Positions 9,735 to 19,921 of a DNA stretch of 64,000 nt are shown here, piece after piece. The DNA is taken from the NCBI GenBank assembly GCA_902619745.1, contig CACNFL010000001.1, positions 1 through 64,000 on the forward strand, read 5' to 3'. The stretch comes from an uncultured Pelagibacteraceae bacterium (lineage in GTDB: Bacteria; Pseudomonadota; Alphaproteobacteria; Pelagibacterales; Pelagibacteraceae). The position numbers and the translations under genes were made by a program. The first letter of the stretch is position 1. Every line of letters starts with the position of its first letter. Below the pieces are notes generated by a model. The model saw only the letters and a list, made by a program, of their open reading frames with translations, was not told where the DNA came from and did not search any database.

Positions 9735-10903
9735 TGAATAAAAATCTTTCGTTACTTATTTTAAGTCAGATTTTTGCTTTTACAGCTGCCCCAGTCACCG
9801 TTTTTTTAAGCGGTATAATTGGTTCAAAATTTAGTCCAATAAAATCATTAGCAACTCTTCCAATGGCTTTGTCAGTTGTTGGAATTGCGTTATTTGCTTT
9901 TTTTGCTGCAAAACTAATGAGTATAATTGGACGTAAATTAGGATTTATTTATGCATCAATAGGAACAAGTCTAGCATCTCTTTTAACTGCATACTCTATA
10001 ATAATAGAAAGCTTTATCTTATATAATTTGGGATGCTTTTTAATTGGTGGAGGAATAGCTTTCAGTCATCAATATCGTTTTGCAGCAGTCGAGGTTGTAG
10101 ATAAGGATTACGCACCAAAAGCAATTTCTATCATTTTGTTAGCAGGAATAGGTTCGGCGTTTATTGGTCCAAACATTGCAAACATTTCGAAAGGATTTAT
10201 TTCAGATCATATGTATGCAGGTTCTTATCTTGCACTTGCCATTTTATCTATCTTATCAACAATATTTTTAATTTTTTATCAGGAACCAAAAACGATATCT
10301 AGTAATCAATATAAAACTGGAAGAAGTTTTTTTAAGCTTATCTCTCAACCTAGATTTCTACAGGCGCTCGTAGCTTCAGCTTTTGCCTATGCTGTAATGA
10401 CTTTTTTAATGACAGCAACTCCTATAAGCATGCATCTGATGGAGAAAATAAGTTTATCCAAGACTGGATTTGTTATTCAGCTTCATATAGCAGCTATGTT
10501 TTTACCTTCACTAGTTACAGGAAATTTAATTAAAAGGTTTGGTCATAGTAAAATAATGCATGTGGGAGTTTTATTGTTTTTAGTCACAATTATTACCAGT
10601 TTATTTGAACAGAATTATATTAACTATATGGTTGCACTTATTTTTCTGGGGCTAGGGTGGAATTTTTTATTCATTTCAGGAACAAGCTTACTTGTTTTGT
10701 GTTACAGAGAAGAGGAAAAATTTAGAGCTCAAGGGTATAATGATTTAATTGTTTATTCTATACAAGCATTAGCCAGTTTGTCTGCTGGAGTATTTCTTAG
10801 CTTAACTAGCTGGAAAACTATGAATTTAATATGTCTGATTTTTCTAATTATCATAGCTCTATCTACCATAAGAGCTGATTTAAAAAAAAACCCCAGTAAT
10901 TAA
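9734..10903 (+). CDS. MFS transporter
   Basis: ~12 TM, 389 aa, MFS-like 'AKLMSIIGRKLGFIYASIGTSLASLL'. Confidence 0.75.
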   Translation: MNKNLSLLILSQIFAFTAAPVTVFLSGIIGSKFSPIKSLATLPMALSVVGIALFAFFAAKLMSIIGRKLGFIYASIGTSLASLLTAYSIIIESFILYNLGCFLIGGGIAFSHQYRFAAVEVVDKDYAPKAISIILLAGIGSAFIGPNIANISKGFISDHMYAGSYLALAILSILSTIFLIFYQEPKTISSNQYKTGRSFFKLISQPRFLQALVASAFAYAVMTFLMTATPISMHLMEKISLSKTGFVIQLHIAAMFLPSLVTGNLIKRFGHSKIMHVGVLLFLVTIITSLFEQNYINYMVALIFLGLGWNFLFISGTSLLVLCYREEEKFRAQGYNDLIVYSIQALASLSAGVFLSLTSWKTMNLICLIFLIIIALSTIRADLKKNPSN

Positions 10904-10919
10904 ATTACTGGGGTTTTTT
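10891..10919. terminator. Intrinsic, probably bidirectional terminator
   Basis: CCCCAGTAAT-TAA-ATTACTGGGG (10-bp perfect stem, 3-nt loop) followed by TTTTTT, preceded by AAAAAAAAA; lies between convergent genes. Confidence 0.9.
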
Positions 10920-10935
10920 GAATTAAGATAAAAAA

Positions 10936-12117
10936 TTATCTTTGTTTTTTAGTTTTGAATTTTCCGCCTTTAACTTCTTGTTCTAAGAAAGAACCTTCAG
11001 CTTCACCAACATCAGTAAAAGTTACTCCAGTAGCACCTTCGTAATTTATCTTTTTACCTTTTGCTAATAAATCTAAACCTTTCTTAAGTTCACCTGGATA
11101 AATCTTTTTTCCAGGAGCGTTAGCAACATCCATTACATTTTTTGCAATAGATGCTCTGTCAGCAGAGTTACCTGCTTGCATTGCAAGAACGATTAAAGCA
11201 GCTGCATCGTAAGACTCAGCTGTGTATGGACCAGATGCTTCTACACCACCAGCTTTTGCAACTTCAGCAAATATACCAGCACCTTTGCCAGTAGAACCTG
11301 GCATTGATCCAAATGATTTACTTAAGTCTTTACCAAAAGCGTCAACTAAAGATTGACCGATCATACCATCTGATAAAACAAATTTATCAAATGCACCAGA
11401 GTCTAAAGAAGCTTGAATGATTCCTTTTCCTCCTTGGTCAAGATAACCAATAACAGCTACAGCATCACCACCAGCAGAAGCAAGAGTTGCTACTTCAGAT
11501 GAGTAATCTGCTTTTCCATCTTCGTGAGCAGTTACAGTTGTAACTTTAATACCATGAGCTTCAACTGCCGCTTTATATACATCAGCTAAACCTTTACCAT
11601 AGTCATTGTTAGTATAAGTGATTGCAACACTTTTTACTTTTCTATCTTTAGTTATGTCAGCTAAAATTTGACCACCTCTAGCATCTGATGGAGCAGTTCT
11701 AAAGAAGTACCCTTTATCATCTAGAGTTGTTAATCCTGGAGAAGTTGCAGAAGGTGAAATCATAACTACACCATTTGGTACAGCAACGTTTGTTGCAATT
11801 GCACCAGTTACACCTGAACAGTCTGCTCCCATGATTGCAGCTACACCACCTGATATTAAACCTTCAGCTGCTGCTGTCGCTGCTGCTGAGTCAACACAAG
11901 TTGAGTCTGCTCTCATAACTTCAATTTTTTTTCCACCTAATAGCGAACCTGAGTCTGATGCTTCTTTAAAAGCAAGCTCTGCAGATGCAGCCATAGCTGG
12001 AGTTAGAGATTCAATAGGACCTGTGAATCCTAAAATAATCCCCATTTTAATATCTGCCATTACTTTTGTTCCAAAAATAGAAACAAACATAAAAGCAGCG
12101 ATAAATAGTTTTCTCAT
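10936..12117 (-). CDS. LivJ/LivK-type branched-chain amino acid ABC transporter substrate-binding protein
   Basis: Signal peptide MRKLFIAAFMFVSIFGTKVMA then 'DIKMGIILGFTGPIESLTPAMAASAELAFKEA'; start moved from 12141 to the internal ATG at 12117 next to AGAGGAAG. Confidence 0.88.
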   Translation of the reverse strand: MRKLFIAAFMFVSIFGTKVMADIKMGIILGFTGPIESLTPAMAASAELAFKEASDSGSLLGGKKIEVMRADSTCVDSAAATAAAEGLISGGVAAIMGADCSGVTGAIATNVAVPNGVVMISPSATSPGLTTLDDKGYFFRTAPSDARGGQILADITKDRKVKSVAITYTNNDYGKGLADVYKAAVEAHGIKVTTVTAHEDGKADYSSEVATLASAGGDAVAVIGYLDQGGKGIIQASLDSGAFDKFVLSDGMIGQSLVDAFGKDLSKSFGSMPGSTGKGAGIFAEVAKAGGVEASGPYTAESYDAAALIVLAMQAGNSADRASIAKNVMDVANAPGKKIYPGELKKGLDLLAKGKKINYEGATGVTFTDVGEAEGSFLEQEVKGGKFKTKKQR

Positions 12118-12225
12118 TATCTTCCTCTTTATTGTTAACAATTTATAAAAGCTAATTTAAGTATGAATACAATTAATATTCAATGACAAAATTATCCTAT
12201 TTTAAAGAGGTTAATTGCTAGTGGA

Positions 12226-13707
12226 TTATCTTATTGAGAAAGGGTCAAGAGAAGGTTCGTCAGAGGTATAGAACCATGTTGTTTTTACCCTTGTGTAGTC
12301 TTTAATTGAATCAATTCCTGCTTCTTTTCCATATCCACTATCCTTAATACCCCCAAATGGAGCTGAAGGTGAAATTAATCTATAAGTATTTACAAATGTT
12401 ATTCCTGCTCGGATAGCATTAGATACCCTCATGCCTCTTGCGAGATCACTAGTATAAACACCTGAAGACAGACCATATTGATTGTCGTTCATTAATTCTA
12501 CTACCTCTTTTTCAGTATCAAATTTCATCACTGATAATACAGGACCGAAAAGTTCATTTTCAGCAGCTGGTAAATTATGATTATCACACTCAATAATTGT
12601 TGGAGGAAAATAATAACCTTCATTTGAAAAAGGATGTCTTTTACCACCACATTTAATTTTTCCACCTTGTTCAACAGTTAATTTAATATTTTTTTCTATT
12701 ACCTCTAATTGTTTGAAGTTACTTAGTGGACCCATTTCAGTATCAGAGTCCATTGGGGCACCTATTTTAATTTTTTCTGCTCTTGATGCTAATTTATCTA
12801 AAAATTCGTTATAAATTCCTTTTTGCAAGTACAACCTTGAACCTGCTATACAACTTTGACCACTTGCTCCAAATATTCCAGCAGTTATTCCATTAATTGC
12901 ATTTTCTTGTTTGGCATCATCAAAAACAGCTACAGGACTTTTTCCACCCAACTCCAAACTTACCTCAGATAAATTTTCTGCAGAGTTTCTGATTATATGT
13001 CTTGCAGTTTCAGGACCTCCTGTAAAAGCTACTTTCTCAACTAAGTTGTGAGTAGTTAAAGCTTTACCACACTGATCTCCAAAACCAGAAACTACATTAA
13101 CCACTCCTTTTGGTATTCCAGTTTCTTCAACTAACTTTGCAAACTCAAACATAGTTGCTGGCGCTAATTCAGAACATTTAATTACTACTGTATTACCCAT
13201 AGCTAAAGCAGGAGCAACTTTTGTTGCAGTTAAAAACATTTGAGAATTCCAAGGAATAATAGCTGCAATAACACCTATTGGAATTCTTGTTGTGATCGCT
13301 TGAATATTTGGTTTATCTATTGGAAGAACTGTTCCTTCAACTTTGTCAGCTAAACCTGCATAGTAATCATAATATTCTGCAATGTATTTTGCTTGTTGAT
13401 AAGTTTCTCTGTACAGTTTTCCTGTATCAATTGTTTCAATCTTTCCTAATAATTCAGAATTTTCTCTAAGTTTATTTCCGATTGCTCTTAAATATTTTGC
13501 TCTATCTCTTGCAATCATCTTTGGCCATTCACCTTCGAAAGCTTTTTGAGCAGCTTTCACAGCTCTATCAACATCATTTGCGCTAGCTTCAGGAACTGTA
13601 GCCCATGGCTTATTATTTTCTGGATTTAAAGTTTCAAAAGTTTTTTTTGTATCAGAGTCTACCCACTGACCATCTATAAACATTTGATATTTTTTTAATT
13701 CAGGCAT
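12226..13707 (-). CDS. NAD(P)-dependent aldehyde dehydrogenase
   Basis: 'VSLELGGKSPVAVFDD' and 'FGASGQSCIAGSRL' catalytic motifs. Confidence 0.9.
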   Translation of the reverse strand: MPELKKYQMFIDGQWVDSDTKKTFETLNPENNKPWATVPEASANDVDRAVKAAQKAFEGEWPKMIARDRAKYLRAIGNKLRENSELLGKIETIDTGKLYRETYQQAKYIAEYYDYYAGLADKVEGTVLPIDKPNIQAITTRIPIGVIAAIIPWNSQMFLTATKVAPALAMGNTVVIKCSELAPATMFEFAKLVEETGIPKGVVNVVSGFGDQCGKALTTHNLVEKVAFTGGPETARHIIRNSAENLSEVSLELGGKSPVAVFDDAKQENAINGITAGIFGASGQSCIAGSRLYLQKGIYNEFLDKLASRAEKIKIGAPMDSDTEMGPLSNFKQLEVIEKNIKLTVEQGGKIKCGGKRHPFSNEGYYFPPTIIECDNHNLPAAENELFGPVLSVMKFDTEKEVVELMNDNQYGLSSGVYTSDLARGMRVSNAIRAGITFVNTYRLISPSAPFGGIKDSGYGKEAGIDSIKDYTRVKTTWFYTSDEPSLDPFSIR

Positions 13708-14488
13708 TATTTATATGTTTCATTATTGCATTATTTACTTCGTCTGCATATTCAATAGTGCATAGATGTTTTCCATTTTTGATTTCAACATATGTAGAAT
13801 TTTGTATATCTTTGTTTAAATTTTTCGACATATCAGGTGTAGATCCTGGATCATCTGATCCTGTTATTATTAAAGTATTTGTTTTTATATTTTTTATATT
13901 TTCAGGATTATCCTCATAGTTTGCAAATACTTCATAAGCTTTTATAAAATTTTCTTGATCAATTCCTTTCTTGTTAAGAATTTTCATAAACTCATCATAT
14001 AACTCAGGATTTTGTTCAAGGTATTTATCTGAAAACCATCTCTTCATTGCCATTTGAGATATTGGCATATTTTTTTTTGCCAAATTCACTCTATCAATTA
14101 CATTTTGTCTTTCTTCTGTAGTCCTTTGGTATGTAGTGGATATTAGAGTTAAAGAATTCAAATAATTTTCATATTTTGAAGCAAATTCAATTGCAATCAA
14201 AGATCCGATTGAAAAGCCAATTAAATTTAATTTCTCTATCTTTAGGTTATTTACTAAATTTGATAATTGATCAGTAAAATTTTCCATTGTTAAATTTGGG
14301 TTTTTAAAAGGTGTTTTTCCATGTCCTAACAGATCGTAGGTTATAAATGAATTATTCTTAAAAAATTCAATTTGTGGTTTCCACATTTGTTGATTTAAAC
14401 CAACACCATGAATAAAAATTATTGGTAAAGAATTTTTATTATTAAAATAATAATGATTTTGATCGTTATCAAAATTGTAAGACATCAA
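13700..14488 (-). CDS. Alpha/beta hydrolase
   Basis: 'PIIFIHGVGLNQQMW', nucleophile elbow GFSIGS, C-terminal 'GKHLCTIEYAD'. Confidence 0.85.
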   Translation of the reverse strand: MMSYNFDNDQNHYYFNNKNSLPIIFIHGVGLNQQMWKPQIEFFKNNSFITYDLLGHGKTPFKNPNLTMENFTDQLSNLVNNLKIEKLNLIGFSIGSLIAIEFASKYENYLNSLTLISTTYQRTTEERQNVIDRVNLAKKNMPISQMAMKRWFSDKYLEQNPELYDEFMKILNKKGIDQENFIKAYEVFANYEDNPENIKNIKTNTLIITGSDDPGSTPDMSKNLNKDIQNSTYVEIKNGKHLCTIEYADEVNNAIMKHINNA

Positions 14489-15073
14489 TTAGTTATCGAT
14501 GCCCATCTCTTTCATATCCTGATATCTATCACCCGTTCTCGCATGAGCTCGTCCAGTTGGAGCGCCTCCAATTGCAACAACTATTTCATCTTCATTAGGT
14601 GCATCATGAATTGTAAATTCATGCGTTAGATAAAAAGGTCTTAATCCAGCATCAGTTTTATGCATCATTGGAATTGAAATTTTTGCTCCCGCAGGACCTC
14701 TAGTGTTAGTAAAACTTAAATAAGAAGTTCCACCAACGGCATCTCTAAATTTATTTCCAAATCTTAAAGTATGAATAAATGCAGATGCATGTTCTATTTC
14801 ACCATTCAATCCAACCATCGCAGCTTTCCCATAAGCTAAAATTTTTTCACCTGATCCAATTTCTTTTGTTAACTCTGGCACCAAAAGATCTCCTAATTGA
14901 GGTGCAAGATCTAATATTTCTGGTTTTAAATCTTCTACAAAACCTTTTCCGGCCCAAGGATTTTCTATAACAGCTGCAACCGAAACTAACAGAACAGGCT
15001 CTTTTGCTTTTTTTCCACCTTCAATAAAAGTTTTATCTACAAATTTTGCAAATTTTCTAAGTTTTAAATCCAT
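14489..15073 (-). CDS. DUF1185 / AA_synth family protein
   Basis: 194 aa; 'NPWAGKGFVEDLKPEILDLAPQLGDLL', 'GEIEHASAFIHTLRFG' and 'GGAPTGRAHARTGDRYQDMKEMG' typical of the family. Confidence 0.8.
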   Translation of the reverse strand: MDLKLRKFAKFVDKTFIEGGKKAKEPVLLVSVAAVIENPWAGKGFVEDLKPEILDLAPQLGDLLVPELTKEIGSGEKILAYGKAAMVGLNGEIEHASAFIHTLRFGNKFRDAVGGTSYLSFTNTRGPAGAKISIPMMHKTDAGLRPFYLTHEFTIHDAPNEDEIVVAIGGAPTGRAHARTGDRYQDMKEMGIDN

Positions 15074-15076
15074 TTA

Positions 15077-16243
15077 CTAGCTAGCTCTTTGAATGTTTGT
15101 ATCTATTGGTTTTATATTTGGAATAACTTCTTCAGTAAATAATTTGATGCTTCTCATGCAGTCTTCGTGTTTAATTCCTGGAAAGTTAGACCAGACTTGC
15201 AAATTTTGAAGATTTAATTCTTGCTGAAGTTCTTTTATTTTTTCTATTACAAACTCAGGTGTTCCAAATAAAAGATTTCTTTTATGAAGAAATTCATAAT
15301 TTAATAAATCTAGTTTATTTTTTGTCTCTGGTAATTTTTCATCTGGGTCCATATGATTTCCTAAACCTCTCCAATGACAAACCCATCTCATATAATTTAC
15401 GATATGTTCTCCAGCCATTTTTTCAGCCTCTTCCATAGTTTCTGCGACAAACATATCTCTAACCAAACTAATACCTTCACCCAGTGGTACATCTCTATTT
15501 TCAGCTTTAGATTTTGCCTCTTTATAAATTTCAAATCTTTTTTTCAAAGCTTTTACAGTTGGTATCCACATAATTGTATTAAGTCCATTTTCTGCCGCCC
15601 ACTGAATTGATCTTTCTCCATCAACCACTTGAGAAATTGGTGGAAAGGGTTTTTGATAAGGTTTTGGTAATACAGATATTTGTTTTAATTCATTTGTTTT
15701 TAAATCTACAACATTTTCTCTAGGGGGACTCATATCGTGCTGCCAAATAAAATTTGGTGAGGGATAAGTATAGAATTCACCTTGGTGAGAAAAGAAGTTC
15801 TCAGACCATGCTTTTTTCATTATGTCTAATGTTTCAGAAAATAATCTAAAATTTTTTGCTTGGTCTTTTAAGTCAGCCTCTTTATTCATGTTAATAGCTT
15901 CTCTTCCATAAACTCCTCTTCCAATACCAACTTCAACTCTTCCTTTTGACATTTGGTCAAGGGTTGCAATATCTTCCGCAAGTCTTATGGGATTATGAAA
16001 TGTAATTACGTTGCAAGCCTGTCCTAAACGAATATTTTTAGTTCTTGCAGCAGCATCAGTGCACATCATTAGTGGATTGGTACAAGACTCCATTCCTTCA
16101 TGATTAAAATGATGTTCGGTATACCATATAGAATTCCAATTATTTTGATCACAATATTCAGTGATCTCTCTAGCTTCATCTAAAAGTTGGGTATAAGGTT
16201 TTTTATCCCAATTAGTAGTGTTACAAAAATATCCAAAGTTCAT
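15077..16243 (-). CDS. Luciferase-like (LLM class) flavin-dependent monooxygenase
   Basis: 'MNFGYFCNTTNWDKKPYTQLLDEAREITEYCDQNNWNSIWYTEHHF' and 'GRVEVGIGRG'; start moved to 16243 because a perfect AAAGGAGG lies just upstream. Confidence 0.88.
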   Translation of the reverse strand: MNFGYFCNTTNWDKKPYTQLLDEAREITEYCDQNNWNSIWYTEHHFNHEGMESCTNPLMMCTDAAARTKNIRLGQACNVITFHNPIRLAEDIATLDQMSKGRVEVGIGRGVYGREAINMNKEADLKDQAKNFRLFSETLDIMKKAWSENFFSHQGEFYTYPSPNFIWQHDMSPPRENVVDLKTNELKQISVLPKPYQKPFPPISQVVDGERSIQWAAENGLNTIMWIPTVKALKKRFEIYKEAKSKAENRDVPLGEGISLVRDMFVAETMEEAEKMAGEHIVNYMRWVCHWRGLGNHMDPDEKLPETKNKLDLLNYEFLHKRNLLFGTPEFVIEKIKELQQELNLQNLQVWSNFPGIKHEDCMRSIKLFTEEVIPNIKPIDTNIQRAS

Positions 16244-16348
16244 AAAGCCTCCTTTAAAAATTAATTTAAAGACGACCGATCCCACTTTCGTAAATTTTTG
16301 AATTTAACGACGAGTTATGTATCGCTTTATAATTAAACCTTATTATTA

Positions 16349-17317
16349 CTAACGTTGATATTCAATAAATTTCTTTAGGGATTTGTTAAGAAATTTCTCG
16401 TAAATTGGACCATTATTTTTGAATTTGCTTCCATTTAAAAATGATTGGTTCATTTTGAAATCATAGGAAGGTTCAAAGAAAAAAGGAACAGAGAGTCTCT
16501 TACTTTTATTCCACAAAACTCTATGATTAGTTGCTTTAAATTTTCCTTTGCTTAGAAACTCCAAAGCTCTACCAGTGTTTACTACTAAAGCTTTTTTGTT
16601 AAATGGTACATCATACCATTTTTTATTTTTTCTATTTTGTACCTGCAATCCACCTTTTCTATCTTGATAAAGAACTGTGAATACGCCACTATCAACATGT
16701 GTTTCGCATCCAAGAGCAACCCCATCTTGTTTAGATATTTCTACCGGTTTTGTTTGATTAGGATAATAATTAAATCTTAATGTGCTTAATGTTTTTAATC
16801 TTGAAAAAGCTGCACTAGAAATATTAGGGTTTTTTTTATTAAGTTTTATTACACTTTTAAATAAAGTTTCACTTAATCTATAAATATTGTCAAAATATTT
16901 ATTTAAAATATTAATTGAGTTTTTATTAAAACATAAACTCAGATTAAGATGCTCTATGTACTGATTATTTATATTTGAAGAATATTTTTTAGTTACCTTT
17001 AAATCACCTATATCCAAACCTTCTTTTCCGTTCACATCATTAGGGAAATATCCTCTGTATAAATTTTTATTTTTTTTATTCCATTTTTTAGGTGACAATT
17101 CTCTTTTCTTGCTGTCTGGTAAATTAAAAAATTTATTTCCAACTTCACAAGTTTTTTTAATTTCTTTAAGATTAATTCCATGACCAGTAATTTGAAAAAA
17201 ACCTACATTGACACAAGCTTTTTCAATTTCTTTAATTGTTTTAAATGCATTCTGAGTTTCAAAATTATTTTTAATTAGTGATGATATATTGATTGTAGGT
17301 ATATACCTTTTATTCAT
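16349..17317 (-). CDS. Isopenicillin N synthase-like 2OG-Fe(II) oxygenase
   Basis: N-terminal 'ACVNVGFFQITGHGI', HxD 'ETHVDSGVFTVLYQDRKGGLQVQNR', 'TNHRVLW'. Confidence 0.85.
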   Translation of the reverse strand: MNKRYIPTINISSLIKNNFETQNAFKTIKEIEKACVNVGFFQITGHGINLKEIKKTCEVGNKFFNLPDSKKRELSPKKWNKKNKNLYRGYFPNDVNGKEGLDIGDLKVTKKYSSNINNQYIEHLNLSLCFNKNSINILNKYFDNIYRLSETLFKSVIKLNKKNPNISSAAFSRLKTLSTLRFNYYPNQTKPVEISKQDGVALGCETHVDSGVFTVLYQDRKGGLQVQNRKNKKWYDVPFNKKALVVNTGRALEFLSKGKFKATNHRVLWNKSKRLSVPFFFEPSYDFKMNQSFLNGSKFKNNGPIYEKFLNKSLKKFIEYQR

Positions 17318-18267
17318 CTTCTTACCGGAGTTTCAGTTGCAATATATTGATCTCTAACTCGCTCTCTCATATAAATATATATTCCAGCTGCTATGATGCA
17401 CGCAACTCCAATGAAGGTTCTAGTCGAAGGTATTTCGTTAAATAGAAAATAACCAGGGATCATCGACATTATAATTAAAGAATATTCGAACAATGAAACA
17501 ACCGATGGTGAAGCAACTATATACGCTGAAAAAATACATACAAAAGCAATTGATGCAGCAAAACCAAAAAATAAAATAAACTTCCAAGTATAATCAAAGT
17601 TTGAAAACCATTCTCTAAATATAAATTGAGTAGTGGGGTCAAAATTAGGATTATTAAGTTGACCATTGCCCATAAAAACATAGATAATACCACATAGTAT
17701 TAGCGCTATAAGGTAGAAATAAAAAAGTTGAGTATTAACGTCATCTTTATCAGACGTATATTTTGTTATTGTCATTGAAGCTGCATAAAAAAATGCGCAC
17801 AAAACTGGTAGTAGATTTTTATATTCAAAATCATCAAAGTTTGGATTTAAAACAATAAACACACCAATAAAACCAAACACAATTGCAGACCATCTTCTTA
17901 TACCAATAAATTCTTTCAAAAAAAATTTTGCAAAAATTGATACAAAAAATGGACATGAAAAAAACAAAGCATTTGCTGTAGCTAATGGCATATAGGTTAA
18001 AGAAATAAAGAACGCAGAAAAGGCTAAAAAGTGAAGAATTACTCTAACAAATGTTAAAAGGGGATAATAAGTTTTTAAAGAAACTTTTTGACCTCTAAAT
18101 TTTATGTAACCAAAAAGTAAAATAGCAGCAACAAAATATCTTCCAAAGAAAATTTCATAAAGTGCTGCTTTTTCAAAAATAAATTTGATTAAAGAGTCTT
18201 GCATTGCAAACAAAGTCATTGCTGCAATAATTAGAAGAATTCCCTTTGAGTTGTTATCAGTGCTCAT
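17314..18267 (-). CDS. DMT superfamily (EamA) transporter
   Basis: 10-TM pattern, 'FIGVFIVLNP' EamA repeat. Confidence 0.8.
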   Translation of the reverse strand: MSTDNNSKGILLIIAAMTLFAMQDSLIKFIFEKAALYEIFFGRYFVAAILLFGYIKFRGQKVSLKTYYPLLTFVRVILHFLAFSAFFISLTYMPLATANALFFSCPFFVSIFAKFFLKEFIGIRRWSAIVFGFIGVFIVLNPNFDDFEYKNLLPVLCAFFYAASMTITKYTSDKDDVNTQLFYFYLIALILCGIIYVFMGNGQLNNPNFDPTTQFIFREWFSNFDYTWKFILFFGFAASIAFVCIFSAYIVASPSVVSLFEYSLIIMSMIPGYFLFNEIPSTRTFIGVACIIAAGIYIYMRERVRDQYIATETPVRR

Positions 18268-18307
18268 TATGCACCTATATCAAAAAAAAAATCTCTCGAA
18301 TATTTAA

Positions 18308-18769
18308 TTATTTCTTCAATTTTGAGGTGAACATAAGACCTTCGTTAGAAAATTTTGACTTATTTTGTTCAATAAAGTCTCTCATTAATTTTATTTTTTC
18401 CTCCTCAAATTCTGTGACTTTCCTTTTGCTTAAATCTATATAAAGCGATATCCATTCCATTGAGGCTGAAAGGTTGTTAGTTTTTTGAGAAATCATTTCC
18501 ATTTTTAAATGAAGTCTTTTTTTGTCATGGTCGAAATAGGTTAGATTAACATTTACTTTTTCACCTTCTTTAACTTCATTTAAGTATTTAGTGTTTGTTT
18601 CAACAACCATAGTACTTCTATTAAGATCTTTTGCTGCAGTTCCTCCCATTTTAAATTTTTCAAGCGCAACTTCCCATGCTTGATCGAAAACAAGAACATA
18701 ATAAGCCATGTTCATGTGATTGTTGTAATCAACCCATTCCTGTTTTACTTCGAAAGTTTTTAATAACAC
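18308..18769 (-). CDS. Hotdog-fold acyl-CoA thioesterase (resembles the thioesterase part of carnitine dehydrogenase LcdH fusions)
   Basis: 'VKQEWVDYNNHMNMAYYVLVFDQAWE' thioesterase motif; 'DHDKKRLHLKMEMIS'. Confidence 0.75.
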   Translation of the reverse strand: MLLKTFEVKQEWVDYNNHMNMAYYVLVFDQAWEVALEKFKMGGTAAKDLNRSTMVVETNTKYLNEVKEGEKVNVNLTYFDHDKKRLHLKMEMISQKTNNLSASMEWISLYIDLSKRKVTEFEEEKIKLMRDFIEQNKSKFSNEGLMFTSKLKK

Positions 18770-18770
18770 T

Positions 18771-19796
18771 TTATGATCTTGTTAATGAAGACTGTAATTC
18801 TTGATTTGAAATGTATCCCTTTACATTTCCACTTTTATCAACCACTTCACAATTTGAATCTGAGCAAACAATTTTTGGTAAAAAATCTTCAATAAACTCA
18901 TCTTCATTTACTTTTATTAAGTTTGATTTATCTATATCATTAGCTTGATTAGCGGTTTTCATAATAATTTTTGCCTTGATAACTTTTGCTCTATTTACAT
19001 CTTTTACAAAAGCTTTTACATAATCATCAGCAGGGTTCATAATAATTTCCTCGGGAGTTCCTACTTGGACTAATTTTCCAGAGTTTAATATTCCGATATG
19101 ATCACCCAATCTTAATGATTCATCCAAATCATGTGTAATAAATACAATTGTTTTTTTTAATTCTGCTTGAAGATCAATTAATTGTTTTTGCATATCACTT
19201 CTAATCAGAGGATCTAGAGCACTGAAAGCTTCATCCATTAACATAATATCTGTATCAGTAGCTAACGCTCTTGCTAAACCAACACGTTGCTGCATTCCTC
19301 CTGATAATTGAGCAGGGTATTGATTTTCAAAACCAGTAAGACCAACTGCATCGATTTTTTCCATTGAGATTTTATTTCTCTCATCTTCACTTTTACCTTG
19401 CATTTCTAATCCGTAACCAACATTTTGAATCACTGTTTTATGTGGGAATAAACCAAATCTTTGAAATACCATGCTCATTTTATGTCTTCTAAATTCAATA
19501 AGCTTATCTTTATCAAGTGACATTACATTCGTGCCCTCAACTAAAATTTCGCCATCAGTTGGATCGATTAGTCTATTTAGATGTCTTATTAGTGTTGATT
19601 TCCCTGATCCTGATAAACCCATACAAACAAAGGTTTCTCCTTCTTCAATTTTAAGCGAAACATTATCTAATCCAACGGTATGACCTGTTTGCTCTAAAAT
19701 TTCATCTTTTGTTGCACCTTCTTTTACCATTGGCAGTACAGAAGATGGGTTGTTTCCAAAAATTTTGTATACGTTGTTAATCTCAATTTTTGACAT
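18771..19796 (-). CDS. Glycine betaine/proline-type ABC transporter ATP-binding protein (ProV/OpuAA-like)
   Basis: 'IEINNVYKIFGNNPSSVLPMVKEGATKDEILEQTGHTVGLDNVSL', GLSGSGKST, LSGGMQQRVGLARALATD, 'DEAFSALDPLIR'. Confidence 0.88.
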   Translation of the reverse strand: MSKIEINNVYKIFGNNPSSVLPMVKEGATKDEILEQTGHTVGLDNVSLKIEEGETFVCMGLSGSGKSTLIRHLNRLIDPTDGEILVEGTNVMSLDKDKLIEFRRHKMSMVFQRFGLFPHKTVIQNVGYGLEMQGKSEDERNKISMEKIDAVGLTGFENQYPAQLSGGMQQRVGLARALATDTDIMLMDEAFSALDPLIRSDMQKQLIDLQAELKKTIVFITHDLDESLRLGDHIGILNSGKLVQVGTPEEIIMNPADDYVKAFVKDVNRAKVIKAKIIMKTANQANDIDKSNLIKVNEDEFIEDFLPKIVCSDSNCEVVDKSGNVKGYISNQELQSSLTRS

Positions 19797-19921
19797 GATG
19801 CAATGTTCTAACAGTTACAATCATCATATGTAAAACAAATATTATACAACTTATAATTGTTTTAAGAAATAACGGTTGTATTTATTTGCTTTTACTTATT
19901 TTTTAAATAAAAATTTTATAT

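Noticed and set aside
11831-12148. 105-aa ORF antisense to the LivJ-like gene
   Set aside because: Lies wholly opposite a well-supported signal-peptide-bearing CDS; composition typical of antisense reading.
12118-12225. Possible riboswitch in the gap upstream of the LivJ-like gene, and similarly 19797-19921
   Set aside because: Looked for glycine and SAM-type conserved cores and strong paired elements; none recognised by eye.
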